From Prochlorococcus sp. AG-412-I05 (GTDB lineage: Bacteria; Cyanobacteriota; Cyanobacteriia; PCC-6307; Cyanobiaceae), in the NCBI GenBank assembly GCA_003214855.1, contig QCLC01000006.1, positions 1-64,000 of the forward strand: a stretch of 64,000 bases of DNA. Direction: 5' to 3'. The notes beneath the pieces are model-generated. The model was not told the origin of the DNA. It saw nothing but the letters and a program-made list of their open reading frames with translations, and ran no database searches. Made by a program: the position numbers and the translations under genes. Shown here piece by piece: positions 8,930 to 17,997 of this stretch (position 1 is the first letter of the stretch; every line of letters starts with the position of its first letter).

Positions 8930-9826
8930 ATGACTCCCAAGCATCAAGGCGGTTCTGGTTGGCGTTCAATAACCACTGCCATTGGCGTGGGGCTGATCGC
9001 AGGCCTGTTCCTTTCAATTCCACTCAGTCGATCACTCACACAAAAGACTGCAGGCACAACCACTCCCCTTTTCCCGATTAGCAATCCCTTCAATGCCTGG
9101 CAGGGCTTTGGTAATCGTGATGTGGTGGTGCTCGGCATGGATGCAGGGCGTGGTAACACTGATGTGATCTTCACAATTCGAGTTATGGGGGGCGAAACAA
9201 GAATCACCCAGATTCCACGTGATAGTTATATCAATTCGCGTAATTTTGGGCCAATGAAAGTTAATGCTTTGTATGCTTATGGTGGTATCGAGGCGGTAAA
9301 AAGTGAGTTGACTCGGCTGATGCATCGTCCCATTAGCCATCACATCCTTGTTAATCTTGAGGGGATTAGAACTATTGCAGATTTATTGGGAGGCATTGAG
9401 GTTGATGTGCCTAAGCGTCTTTATTATCAAGATCAATCCCAGGGTCTTTATATTGATCTTCAAGCTGGCCCTCAGGTCTTGAAAGGTAAAGATCTCGAGG
9501 GGTTTTTGCGTTGGCGCCATGATGGTGAAGGCGACTTTGGTCGCCTGGGCCGTCAACAGCTAGTCCTCAAGAGTCTCTTTAGTAAACTCACTCGAGCTGA
9601 GAATCTTATTCGACTTCCAGCATTGATAAGTGCTGCAGGCCGTAACATCAAGACAGATATGGGGCCTTTAGAGCTTGGAGGCTTAATGACAGCAATGGGT
9701 ACCACTGAACTTGAAACAACGCGGCTAGCAGCTACGCCATTTTTTAGTAATGGCATCAGCTACCTAGACACTGAATGGCCAGATGCTGCGGAAGCCAATG
9801 GCTCACTTTACCGATTCCTATTTTAA
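8930..9826 (+). CDS. LytR-CpsA-Psr (LCP) family envelope protein
   Basis: The 298-residue protein has one N-terminal membrane anchor (about residues 12-32) and an extracytoplasmic LCP domain. Recognisable LCP segments are DVVVLGMDAG, NTDVIFTIRV, ITQIPRDSY with the phosphate-binding Arg, LGGIEVDVP, and FLRWRHDGEGDFGRLGRQQ. LCP enzymes move polyprenyl-linked glycopolymers onto peptidoglycan or other acceptors. A second LCP gene lies at 15.2-16.2 kb on the opposite strand. The start ATG lies close after a purine-rich stretch. Confidence 0.9.
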   Translation: MTPKHQGGSGWRSITTAIGVGLIAGLFLSIPLSRSLTQKTAGTTTPLFPISNPFNAWQGFGNRDVVVLGMDAGRGNTDVIFTIRVMGGETRITQIPRDSYINSRNFGPMKVNALYAYGGIEAVKSELTRLMHRPISHHILVNLEGIRTIADLLGGIEVDVPKRLYYQDQSQGLYIDLQAGPQVLKGKDLEGFLRWRHDGEGDFGRLGRQQLVLKSLFSKLTRAENLIRLPALISAAGRNIKTDMGPLELGGLMTAMGTTELETTRLAATPFFSNGISYLDTEWPDAAEANGSLYRFLF

Positions 9827-10027
9827 ATCGATCGATGGCAGATCAAAGCTGAATCATTTTCCCTGAGCTCTTAATGGGAAATTGGATATGAAGTGTTTGT
9901 TCAGCTTCAAATTCATGATATGCAAGAAATAGTAATAAAGACTAGAAGTTGCCTTTTGTGTCCAATTGATTAGCCTTGAACAATAAGACTATTGCTATTA
10001 TGTGTTTTCTTTTACGGCCTTTAATGA

Positions 10028-10609
10028 TCAGATTAAGAATGTAAATGATGTGATTACCTCTTCGAACAGCCCCTTCACTTTATTCCATCTAAACTCATTA
10101 GTGCTTGCTGCTAATGTATATAAACGCCCCCGATCAACGACCACTGTTGCTAGCTCATGGCGTTCTCGATCTTCAAGATGAACGGTATACTCCAAATCGT
10201 AAAAGATGTGTCCTCCTGCTTCACGCTGATTGGCGTCTATTAACTCAGCCTCTCGTCCACTGCCTTGAGGTGCAATCACTTCACGGCTTAAACGTTCCCC
10301 AATTGCGATTGGGCTCCCTAGGATTTGCAGATCTCCCTTTTCGTCAACTTTCGAAACAGCCAAACTTAGTGTTTCGTCGCTGTTGATTAAGTCGTGAAAT
10401 ACCACCTGAGGTCCTCCATTCATGCTCACACGGCTCCATCCATTGGGATAAAGGAATGCATAACGACCATCCGGGCTCTGGAAGGAGTTCATGCCTGCAT
10501 ATGAACCACTGCAGGCAGCGAGCAGCATCACAAGCGCACAAGCGAAACCCACACGTGAAATGGTTCGCACAAGTTCAAGCATTGGAACAGAAGCGGACTT
10601 GCTGACCAT
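10028..10609 (-). CDS. PsbP-like (CyanoP-type) lipoprotein
   Basis: About 193 residues beginning MVSKSASVPMLELVR. A signal peptide ends in the lipobox LLAACSG, so the mature protein should be lipid-anchored on the lumenal or periplasmic face. The body matches the PsbP fold: FQSPDGRYAFLYPNGW near the N-terminus, YDLEYTVHLEDRERHELA in the middle and FEEVITSFTFLI at the end. CyanoP is associated with photosystem II assembly. The track start at 10642 adds 11 residues; ATG 10582 (MLELVRT) is also possible. It is divergent from recR. Confidence 0.85.
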   Translation of the reverse strand: MVSKSASVPMLELVRTISRVGFACALVMLLAACSGSYAGMNSFQSPDGRYAFLYPNGWSRVSMNGGPQVVFHDLINSDETLSLAVSKVDEKGDLQILGSPIAIGERLSREVIAPQGSGREAELIDANQREAGGHIFYDLEYTVHLEDRERHELATVVVDRGRLYTLAASTNEFRWNKVKGLFEEVITSFTFLI

Positions 10610-10719
10610 TCTGCCGGCGTACGGTCTTGGCTTGATCAACAATTGCCACCTGGTGAACTGCCAAGATTCTCAGTATCTGCGGCGGACCCCTGAGCGGCTT
10701 TACTCGACCCCTGGCTCGC

Positions 10720-11289
10720 TTGATCGACCAGTTCGAGCGTCTGCCTGGGATTGGGCCACGAACGGCCCAGAGACTTGCCCTGCATCTGTTGAGACAACCA
10801 GAAGATCAAATCCGCGCTTTTGCTGATGCACTCCTCGCTGCTCGTTCTCAAGTGGGTCAATGTCAGACCTGTTTTCATCTCAGCGCGGAGCCTCTTTGCG
10901 ACATTTGCCGTGATGGCAAGCGATGCGATCAATTGCTTTGTGTGGTGGCTGATTCCCGAGATCTGTTAGCTCTCGAAAGAACCAGGGAATATAAGGGCCG
11001 TTATCACGTCCTCGGCGGACTGATCTCACCAATGGATGGTATTGGGCCGGACATGCTGCAGATCCCCAGCTTGATTCAACGCGTTGATCGTGATGGCATT
11101 AGCGAGGTCATTCTCGCTCTCACTCCCAGTGTGGAAGGTGACACCACTAGCCTTTACCTGGCACGGTTATTAAAGCCGTTTACTCAAGTGAGTCGAATTG
11201 CCTACGGCCTTCCTGTTGGTAGTGAGTTGGAGTATGCCGACGAAGTCACCCTGACTCGTGCTCTTGAAGGGCGTCGAGCTATGCAGTAA
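10720..11289 (+). CDS. recR: Recombination mediator RecR
   Basis: RecR acts with RecF and RecO to load RecA at gaps. The sequence shows the helix-hairpin-helix [17 protein letters not shown], the zinc finger C-x2-C...C-x2-C ([16 protein letters not shown]) and the Toprim segment [14 protein letters not shown] to [15 protein letters not shown]. The listed start is TTG 10720, but family members normally have about ten more residues. The in-frame sequence just upstream, SGFTRPLAR, matches that missing N-terminus. No ATG or GTG exists between the upstream in-frame stop (TGA 10654) and TTG 10720, so an unusual start is likely. Confidence 0.92.
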   Translation: MIDQFERLPGIGPRTAQRLALHLLRQPEDQIRAFADALLAARSQVGQCQTCFHLSAEPLCDICRDGKRCDQLLCVVADSRDLLALERTREYKGRYHVLGGLISPMDGIGPDMLQIPSLIQRVDRDGISEVILALTPSVEGDTTSLYLARLLKPFTQVSRIAYGLPVGSELEYADEVTLTRALEGRRAMQ

Positions 11290-11293
11290 AGCA

Positions 11294-12214
11294 ATGTCTT
11301 CCACCAATCGCCCAACCCAATACAGCACCATTTTGCCTGCAGAGCGCCTTCCGGAATGGTTGCGGCGTCCCATCGGCAGCGTCTCCCAGTTGGAGCAGAT
11401 GCAGCAGCTGGTGAAGGGGAATCAGCTTCACACCATTTGTGAGGAAGGGCGATGTCCCAATCGCGGCGAGTGTTACGCAGCCGGCACAGCAACTTTTCTC
11501 CTAGGCGGATCGGTCTGTACGCGTAGTTGTGCTTTTTGCCAGGTCATGAAAGGCCAATCTCCTCAGGCAATCGATCCACTCGAAGCAGAGCGAGTAGCAG
11601 ATGCGGTGCAGCAGATGGGTCTTCGTTATGTGGTTCTTACTTCAGTAGCAAGGGATGATTTGCCCGACCATGGTGTCAGCCTTTTTACTGAGACCATGGC
11701 GGCCATTCGCCAGCGCAATCCTCTTATTGAGATAGAAGTGCTGACTCCGGATTTTTGGGGCGGAGTCGCTGATCTGGTCAAGGCATTAGAGGCCCAGAGA
11801 GAACGGCTCACGCAGTTGCTCATGGCTGCACCAGTTTGTTTCAATCACAACCTCGAAACCGTTGAAAGGCTTCAGAGCAAGGTTCGACGGGGAGCTACGT
11901 ATCACCATTCTCTCAATCTGCTGGCTGCAGCGCGGGAACTTGCTCCCAACATCCCTACCAAATCAGGCTTGATGTTGGGACTAGGAGAAGAGCAAGAAGA
12001 GGTGGTTCAGACTCTTGAGGATCTCCGTTCTGTTGACTGTCAACGGGTCACATTGGGTCAGTATCTGCGCCCTTCATTGGCACATATTCCGGTGCATCGT
12101 TATTGGCATCCTGAGGATTTCAAGAACTTGGCTGAAGTTGCTCGCAAGCTTGGATTTGCTCAGGTGCGTAGTGGGCCTCTAGTGCGTAGTAGTTATCACG
12201 CTGGTGAAGAATGA
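11294..12214 (+). CDS. lipA: Lipoyl synthase LipA
   Basis: This 306-residue radical SAM enzyme inserts two sulphurs into protein-bound octanoate to make lipoate for 2-oxoacid dehydrogenases and the glycine cleavage system. The auxiliary cluster motif is [12 protein letters not shown] and the radical SAM cluster motif is [19 protein letters not shown] and [10 protein letters not shown] are typical C-terminal signatures. ATG 11294 (MSSTNRPTQ) follows recR by four bases; the track start at 11258 lies inside recR. Its last 19 bases overlap the convergent gene. Confidence 0.95.
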   Translation: MSSTNRPTQYSTILPAERLPEWLRRPIGSVSQLEQMQQLVKGNQLHTICEEGRCPNRGECYAAGTATFLLGGSVCTRSCAFCQVMKGQSPQAIDPLEAERVADAVQQMGLRYVVLTSVARDDLPDHGVSLFTETMAAIRQRNPLIEIEVLTPDFWGGVADLVKALEAQRERLTQLLMAAPVCFNHNLETVERLQSKVRRGATYHHSLNLLAAARELAPNIPTKSGLMLGLGEEQEEVVQTLEDLRSVDCQRVTLGQYLRPSLAHIPVHRYWHPEDFKNLAEVARKLGFAQVRSGPLVRSSYHAGEE

Positions 12215-12735
12215 TCTTTGCGATTCAATCCCCGGCAGCTTTGCCAACGACGCTGATTACGCTCCAGCACCTCACTGCAGCTTCCAACCATTAACGCTCC
12301 GGCTCCCCCCCAGATCATCCTGAGTGGGAAATCCATTGGGGCTGCTCCTAGTTCTCGGATAGTAAGAAATCCACGTTGCCGGAAATAACGAATTAAGCGA
12401 TGGTGCTGGCGCCCTTCATCACAAATTGCCAGTAGTCGAGCCTGTTTACAAGGAGTGGCTTCAAGTGCCCAGGTCATGGTGCCAACCCAGATGAGATCCC
12501 CTACTCCGGCGGGTGCTTCAGGATGAACACGCATTGTGTCGAGCTGTAATCCCTTCTCGCCTGCATAGGCCCAAGCCTTCATCTCACCCCAAAGTTGTAT
12601 ACGTTCCTCATCGAGAGCTTGGGCGACGACTAATTTTAAGGACCAGAGATTGAGTGGTCTTCTCACCTGCAGTCTCAAGAGCAGACCTGCATCAGAGGCC
12701 TGCTTTTCTAACTCAATTAGACTTAGTTGAGTCAT
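12196..12735 (-). CDS. Conserved cyanobacterial protein, possibly GNAT-like
   Basis: The 179-residue product starts [17 protein letters not shown] when ATG 12735 is used; the track start at 12828 adds an unconvincing hydrophobic stretch. Segments such as [23 protein letters not shown] resemble the acetyl-CoA-binding region of a GNAT acetyltransferase, but the canonical Q/R-x-x-G-x-G/A motif is not seen. I can only call it conserved-looking with weak GNAT resemblance. It overlaps the 3' end of lipA by 19 bases, tail to tail. Confidence 0.7.
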   Translation of the reverse strand: MTQLSLIELEKQASDAGLLLRLQVRRPLNLWSLKLVVAQALDEERIQLWGEMKAWAYAGEKGLQLDTMRVHPEAPAGVGDLIWVGTMTWALEATPCKQARLLAICDEGRQHHRLIRYFRQRGFLTIRELGAAPMDFPLRMIWGGAGALMVGSCSEVLERNQRRWQSCRGLNRKDHSSPA

Positions 12736-13600
12736 GGCAAGGGAATGAGAATGACAAATTTTTGACGAGTCAAGGCAATACAGCCTAGTTAAGAATGGCA
12801 AGCTGATCACAGTAATCGTAGAATTCAAGATGAAATTCAGTTTCTACTCTCTGCTGCCTGCCTGTGTTAATTGGCGGACTTTTTCCGGCAGAATTTGATT
12901 TAGTGGTTCTTGATAACATCATTGCTAAGTTCAGAATAATAGAGTAGCATTTAACTGCAATATATGCTCAGAGCCATCATCTTCTCAAGGTAAGCTAGCG
13001 CTCTATATATGCAATATCAGCATAAAATTTTAGCAAATAACAGATTGGCATGAACTTGGAGTTTTGTTTTTGTTGATCTCATTTTAGGCTTATTGGCTGT
13101 CTATTGAAACTCTAAATGCAAACGATCTTTTACGAAAGGAGTCAGATGTATTTAGGTCAGTGATGCAAGTCATCAAGGTTGTTTGAGTAATGAGTGTGAA
13201 ACGGCAATGCTTAACATTTTTATTGCGTAGCTTATCACTAGTCAAGTCAAGCCAGTTTCTTCTGATGGCTTTGAATTGCAGGCTGTGGAAACGAATAAGT
13301 AGGCTGTTCTACAGTTTTTAGAGAAGGTTTCTCAAGAGTCTGTTTGAGTGTCTTCTTGCGCCACACTTTTATCGGAAAGCAAGGGCCTTGTGAATAGGTC
13401 TTTTGGTCTTGTCTAATTGAAATGCCTTTGCCCTAATAATGAAGCGTCTAAAGCGCAAGCAAGTTGAAATTAACTGAAAAGGCCTAGAGGGTTAAGGCTT
13501 ATTGATTTTGCTTCGATTTTAGTGCCTAAAACATTGATGAGATGCTCTCAGAAGAGTCACCTCTGTTGCTTAGCAGCTAATTTTAGACTTAATCTCAGGG
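12736..13600. other. Intergenic, 865 bases, no gene supported
   Basis: The sequence is AT-rich and contains only very short ORFs. I looked for tRNA cloverleaf patterns, strong terminators and small membrane peptides and saw none that I would defend. It lies upstream of the minus-strand GNAT-like gene and after the end of prs, so promoter elements for the former may be present. Confidence 0.5.
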
Positions 13601-14614
13601 TTATCCTCTAAACATTGAGCTCACAGAGCTTTCCTCATGGATGCGCCAAATCGCTTCGCCAAGCATATTGGCCACTGAAAGTACCTGCAATTGAGGGAAG
13701 TGTCGTTCCGCAGCGATGGGAATGCTGTTGGTAACCAAGACTTGCTCGAATAAACCTTCTTCGGATAATCGCTCGCAGGCGGGGGGTGAAAACACGGCAT
13801 GGGAGGCACAGGCAATCACCCGTTTAGCCCCTTCTTGTCGAAGAAGACGAGCCCCTGAGCAAATGGTTCCCCCAGTGTCAATCATGTCGTCGATTAGGAT
13901 TGCTGTTTTCCCAGACACATCGCCGATCACTGTGAGACTTTCGGCAACGTTGTGACCTGATCGGCGCTTATCAATAATTGCCAGTGGCGCATCCCTCATT
14001 TGTTTCGCAAAGGCTCGGGCTCGTGCGACTCCTCCAACATCTGGAGACACCACCACGACTTCATTAAGTTCTTGTGCTGCGAGGTAATCAACCAAGACTG
14101 GTGAGCCGTAGATGTGATCGCAAGGGATGTCAAAGTAGCCCTGGATTTGGGCGGAATGCAGATCCATGGCGAGAACTCTGTTCACGCCAGATTTCACTAG
14201 CAGGTTTGCGGTGAGCTTGGCAGTGATTGACTCGCGGCCAGCCGTTTTGCGGTCTGCTCTTGCATAGCCGTAGTAGGGAACGACCGCCGTGATCTGCCTG
14301 GCAGAGGCGCGCTGACAAGCATCAACCATGATCAGCAGCTCCATCAAATTGTCGTTCACTGGCGCGCAGGTGGGCTGAATCAGGAAGACGTCACAACCTC
14401 GGATCGATTCCTGGATTTGTACATAGAGCTCACCATCTGCGAACCGTTTGCACATCCTTGGACCATCGGGAACACCTAGGTAGGCCGCAATCTCTCTTGC
14501 AAGAGCTGGATTTGAGGTGCCGCTGAACAAGCGCAGACGCTGCATGTCATAGCTGATGCTCTCTTGTTCGGTACGGGCTGCGGTCAGAAAACTCGTCACG
14601 TCGCCAGCGAGCAA
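13601..14614 (-). CDS. prs: Ribose-phosphate pyrophosphokinase (PRPP synthase)
   Basis: The 337-residue enzyme makes PRPP from ribose 5-phosphate and ATP for nucleotide, histidine and tryptophan synthesis. It has the RLFSGTSNPALAREIAAYLG start, the ATP-binding flexible loop region YYGYARADRKTAGRE, the metal-binding DLHSAQIQGYFDIP, and the PRPP-binding loop IDDMIDTGGTI. An N-terminal extension of about 23 residues (MLAGDVTSFLTAARTEQES) fits picocyanobacterial forms, so the long start is kept. It is divergent from the next gene. Confidence 0.95.
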   Translation of the reverse strand: MLAGDVTSFLTAARTEQESISYDMQRLRLFSGTSNPALAREIAAYLGVPDGPRMCKRFADGELYVQIQESIRGCDVFLIQPTCAPVNDNLMELLIMVDACQRASARQITAVVPYYGYARADRKTAGRESITAKLTANLLVKSGVNRVLAMDLHSAQIQGYFDIPCDHIYGSPVLVDYLAAQELNEVVVVSPDVGGVARARAFAKQMRDAPLAIIDKRRSGHNVAESLTVIGDVSGKTAILIDDMIDTGGTICSGARLLRQEGAKRVIACASHAVFSPPACERLSEEGLFEQVLVTNSIPIAAERHFPQLQVLSVANMLGEAIWRIHEESSVSSMFRG

Positions 14615-14685
14615 TATCAGCTGTACTCCGATGCTAGTGGTGCACAGGCTCTCATCTCAACTTCTTCTCTATGTAGGGTCGCCTG

Positions 14686-15222
14686 ATGATTGCTCCCATC
14701 CCTTTTCTGGTTGGTGCAGGCCCCCTCCCTGATGGTCGGATGCGGGCTGGTTGCTTGCTTTTGGCTAGCGCTTGGGGAGTTGAGTTGAGCCATCATCGCT
14801 GTTCTGAAAATCCCCAACAGGTTCTTGGTTTGTTGCCTCCGGAGGGGGGAATGGTGCGACTGAGCGGTGATCCAGCCATGTTTCATCCAGATGGTGGTAG
14901 CTGGCTGGAGGCTCTGGGAGCATGGCGCCAGCCCACCATTTTGATGGTCTCGCCTTTGCCCTCTGGGGAGATTCCTGGAGTTGCACCTGCTTATGTAGCG
15001 CTCTGTGCGGCCCTCGATGTGCCTCTGATTGGGGTTCTGCAATTGGGTGGCCCATGGAACCTCAGCCTTCGCCGCTCTGATGGGTTGCCGTGGTTCGGTT
15101 TGCTTCCAGATGATCCCTCAGCTTTGTCAGCAGTCCCTAATGGGGGCGGCTTGCAGCATGGGCCCTCTTTGGAGGAGGTCGTGGTGCAATTGCGTCGACG
15201 GCTGCTGCTGTCGTCCGATTGA
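14686..15222 (+). CDS. Conserved hypothetical protein, no recognised domain
   Basis: The 178-residue protein begins MIAPIPFLVGAGPLPDGRM. It is rich in Pro, Gly and Leu with short alternating hydrophobic segments (TILMVSPLPSGEIPGV, LIGVLQLGGPW) that suggest an alpha/beta fold rather than membrane spans. Codon usage resembles the surrounding core genes, and it is bounded by prs and the LCP gene in a compact layout, so it is probably real. No function is proposed. Confidence 0.7.
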   Translation: MIAPIPFLVGAGPLPDGRMRAGCLLLASAWGVELSHHRCSENPQQVLGLLPPEGGMVRLSGDPAMFHPDGGSWLEALGAWRQPTILMVSPLPSGEIPGVAPAYVALCAALDVPLIGVLQLGGPWNLSLRRSDGLPWFGLLPDDPSALSAVPNGGGLQHGPSLEEVVVQLRRRLLLSSD

Positions 15223-15232
15223 TGAGGCCCTG

Positions 15233-16249
15233 TTAGTTGCCCTGCGGCCAGAGCGGCATGGGGTGGCTTGCCTTGAGTTGCCGTAGGGTTTGTTCCCCGG
15301 CTCGTGGGGCTAGAGGTAACTCGCTGATGATTGGGAATTGATTGTTGCTAAGAGCCGCTGCCGTGAGGCTTAACAACTCACGAGGAGTTAAATCGGTTTG
15401 CACTTCTTTTGAAAACTCTTTCAGAATTTTGGGGAGTTTTGCGAGGGTGTTTGGCTGTCGCAATTGTCTAGACAGACCGTTCAGGATCCATTGTTGCCTT
15501 TGACGCCGACCGCTTTCTTCTTCAGGACCAGCGCGGTAGCGAACCAGTTGTTCTACCTTGCCTCCATTGAGTCTCTGCCGTCCTGCTTGCAAGTCCACCG
15601 AATAGTTCTGGGCATTGTCTTTGTGTTTAAAAGGCGCGTTGAGGTTGACCTCCACATCTCCGAGTCCATCGACAAGGACTCTTAGAGCTTTGCGGGGGAT
15701 CACCACAAAGCGGTGGGGTTGTCCTTTTGTAAGGCCGAGTATTTCCGCAATCACATCGGCGGTAAGGGCAATCCCCCCCCGCCCGTAACTTGACGCTAGT
15801 GGTTGCATCCCATCGCTTCCAGGCAGGGTCACAGCGAGTTCAATCGGTAGCTGAAGCACTTCAACAGGTTGCTTGGCCGCTACCTTCACGAGCATCAGGC
15901 TGTCTGCATTGGCTGAACCCATCGGTGCAGCTTGGTTTGTGAGATCGTTCAGTTGGTCCGAATCAATGCCCACTAACAAGATGATGATTGGTTGTTTGGG
16001 AAGCGGCGCTAGGGAGGTTGCCTTGTCCACTGATGGATCGCCTTTGGCGACTTGATCGGGCTTCGGCCAGAGCAGCCCCAGGGCCATGCTTGCCAGCCAA
16101 AGACCACCCAGGGTCGCAGCCAGGCGTAGCAAGGTACGGCCTGGATATTTCCCCATCCAGTGACCCACGCTTGATGGCGTTGGCGTTTTGCCTGAATCTT
16201 GTGTAGGCATCAACCGTGTTGAGGACAGCGGCATCACAGTCTTGCTCAA
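15233..16249 (-). CDS. LytR-CpsA-Psr (LCP) family envelope protein, second copy
   Basis: The 338-residue protein has a cytoplasmic N-terminal tail of about 35 residues, a single membrane segment (TLLRLAATLGGLWLASMALG) and an extracytoplasmic LCP domain. LCP hallmarks are ILLVGIDSDQL, NADSLMLVKV, VLVDGLGDVEVNLNAPF and LVRYRAGPEEESGRRQRQQ. The position of the usual IPRDT loop reads LQLPIELAVTLPG, so the phosphate-binding Arg is not evident there, which is atypical compared with the 8.9 kb paralogue. It probably handles polyprenyl-linked glycans. ATG 16213 is an alternative start. Confidence 0.87.
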   Translation of the reverse strand: MSKTVMPLSSTRLMPTQDSGKTPTPSSVGHWMGKYPGRTLLRLAATLGGLWLASMALGLLWPKPDQVAKGDPSVDKATSLAPLPKQPIIILLVGIDSDQLNDLTNQAAPMGSANADSLMLVKVAAKQPVEVLQLPIELAVTLPGSDGMQPLASSYGRGGIALTADVIAEILGLTKGQPHRFVVIPRKALRVLVDGLGDVEVNLNAPFKHKDNAQNYSVDLQAGRQRLNGGKVEQLVRYRAGPEEESGRRQRQQWILNGLSRQLRQPNTLAKLPKILKEFSKEVQTDLTPRELLSLTAAALSNNQFPIISELPLAPRAGEQTLRQLKASHPMPLWPQGN

Positions 16250-16431
16250 CTACAGCTCTTTAGGGTTAAAAGTCCAATGGCTTTTGGACTAACCGAGACT
16301 TCTGACAAGGCATCTTGCGAGTATGTAAGGACCCGGCCTAAGCCCTTCCAAGATTGATTGGGGCTAATGGCTGATCTAGATGCTGACTTTGATCAGATTC
16401 CACTGTTGTTTTTATTTTCTGGTGTTTTTTG

Positions 16432-17997
16432 ATGGTTGAGGGCAGTTCAGCGTTAGTCCGCACGACCGGGGTGTTACTTCATCCCACAGCACTGCCTGTC
16501 AGTCCAGTTTGCGGCAGTTTCGGTGCCCCTTCAAGGGCTTGGTTGCAATCACTTGCTCGCCATGACATCGGCGTGTGGCAGTTGTTGCCTTTGGCGCCTC
16601 CTGATGCGACAGGGTCTCCCTACAGCTCCCCTTCAAGCTTTGCTCTTAACCCTTGGTTGCTTGATGCCGATGATCTTGTTGATGAGGATTTCCTGTCCGC
16701 ATCCGTTCTGCGTGAGTTGCCAGGAACAGTTCCTATCCAGGAGCCTTGCGCCTCGGTTAATTTTGCTCTGGCTGACCTTCGAAGTCAGCGACTTGGCATA
16801 GCCTTAAGGGAGGCTTGGTCTGAGCAGGCTAGAGATCATCATCTTGCCTTTGAGAGTTGGTGTGGCAAGCAGTTCTGGCTTGAGGACCATGTTTTATTTA
16901 TGGAGCTCCGTCGTCAGCATCAAGGCCTCCCTTGGTGGGAATGGCCGGCAGGCTTGGCAGCTCATCAACGTAGTGCCCTCAATGCCTGGAAAGGTCATCA
17001 TCAGGAGGCTCTGCTTGAACATCGTTTGCTGCAATGGCAGCTTGATCGGCAGTGGCAAGCACTGAGACATCTAGCAGGCGAGCTTGGCGTTTTGTTGTTT
17101 GGTGATCTGCCTTTCTATGTTGCGCGCGATAGCGCTGACGTCTGGAGTCATCAGGGCCTGTTTTCGATTCTTCAAGGCGGGGAGCTTGAGATCCAAAGTG
17201 GTGTTCCCCCTGATTATTTCTCCAGTACAGGACAACTCTGGGGTACGCCTGTTTATCGCTGGTGGCGGCATCGCTTGAGTGGATTCCATTGGTGGCGTAG
17301 CCGCTTTGTGCGTCAATGGCAACAGGTGGATCTTTTACGCCTCGACCATTTCAGGGCGCTTGCGTCTTATTGGGCAGTTCCTGGATCCGATTCGACAGCG
17401 GAGCACGGGGAGTGGCGGTCTTCTCCAGGGGCAGCTCTATTGAAGCGGCTAAGGCGTGATGCTGGTGGCAGCTTGCCACTGGTTGCAGAAGATCTGGGAG
17501 TGATTACTCCTGATGTGGAAGAGCTACGAGACCAATTTGGTTTGCCTGGAATGAAAATTCTCCAGTTTGCTTTTGATGGCAATCCCAGTAATCCTTATCT
17601 ACCTGAAAATATTCAGGGTCATCACTGGGTGGTTTATACAGGCACTCACGACAATCCAACGACGCTGGGTTGGTGGCAGCAGCTTGATCTCGACGCCCGT
17701 AAACGGGTTACAGATCGATTGAAGGGTGCAGTTCATGCCCCTGGTTGGCAGTTGCTGGAGCTGGGCCTAGCGACAGAGGCGTGTTTAGTGATGACCCCAG
17801 TGCAGGATTTGCTTCATTTAGATGATGCAGCTCGTTTCAACACCCCTGGCACTGTCGAAGGGAATTGGTGTTGGCGGTTATCTTGCTTTGATTCAGCTCT
17901 TGATGGGGCCCTGCGCGGCTATGGCGAGAGAGGAGCTATCTGGGGACGTTCGCTTGAATCGGCAGCCGGTTTGCTGACGGCATCTGCGAGTCGGTAA
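16432..17997 (+). CDS. malQ: 4-alpha-glucanotransferase (amylomaltase, GH77)
   Basis: This enzyme of about 521 residues transfers maltodextrin segments in glycogen turnover. The GH77 signature residues are visible: the nucleophile Asp in LRLDHFRALASYW, the acid Glu in PLVAEDLGVI and the third acid in YTGTHDNPTTLGWW. GVLLHPTALPVSP and FGDLPFYVARDSADVW are standard N-terminal and central segments. Start ATG 16432 directly follows the TTG used in the track. Its last 79 bases overlap the convergent RodZ-like gene. Confidence 0.94.
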   Translation: MVEGSSALVRTTGVLLHPTALPVSPVCGSFGAPSRAWLQSLARHDIGVWQLLPLAPPDATGSPYSSPSSFALNPWLLDADDLVDEDFLSASVLRELPGTVPIQEPCASVNFALADLRSQRLGIALREAWSEQARDHHLAFESWCGKQFWLEDHVLFMELRRQHQGLPWWEWPAGLAAHQRSALNAWKGHHQEALLEHRLLQWQLDRQWQALRHLAGELGVLLFGDLPFYVARDSADVWSHQGLFSILQGGELEIQSGVPPDYFSSTGQLWGTPVYRWWRHRLSGFHWWRSRFVRQWQQVDLLRLDHFRALASYWAVPGSDSTAEHGEWRSSPGAALLKRLRRDAGGSLPLVAEDLGVITPDVEELRDQFGLPGMKILQFAFDGNPSNPYLPENIQGHHWVVYTGTHDNPTTLGWWQQLDLDARKRVTDRLKGAVHAPGWQLLELGLATEACLVMTPVQDLLHLDDAARFNTPGTVEGNWCWRLSCFDSALDGALRGYGERGAIWGRSLESAAGLLTASASR

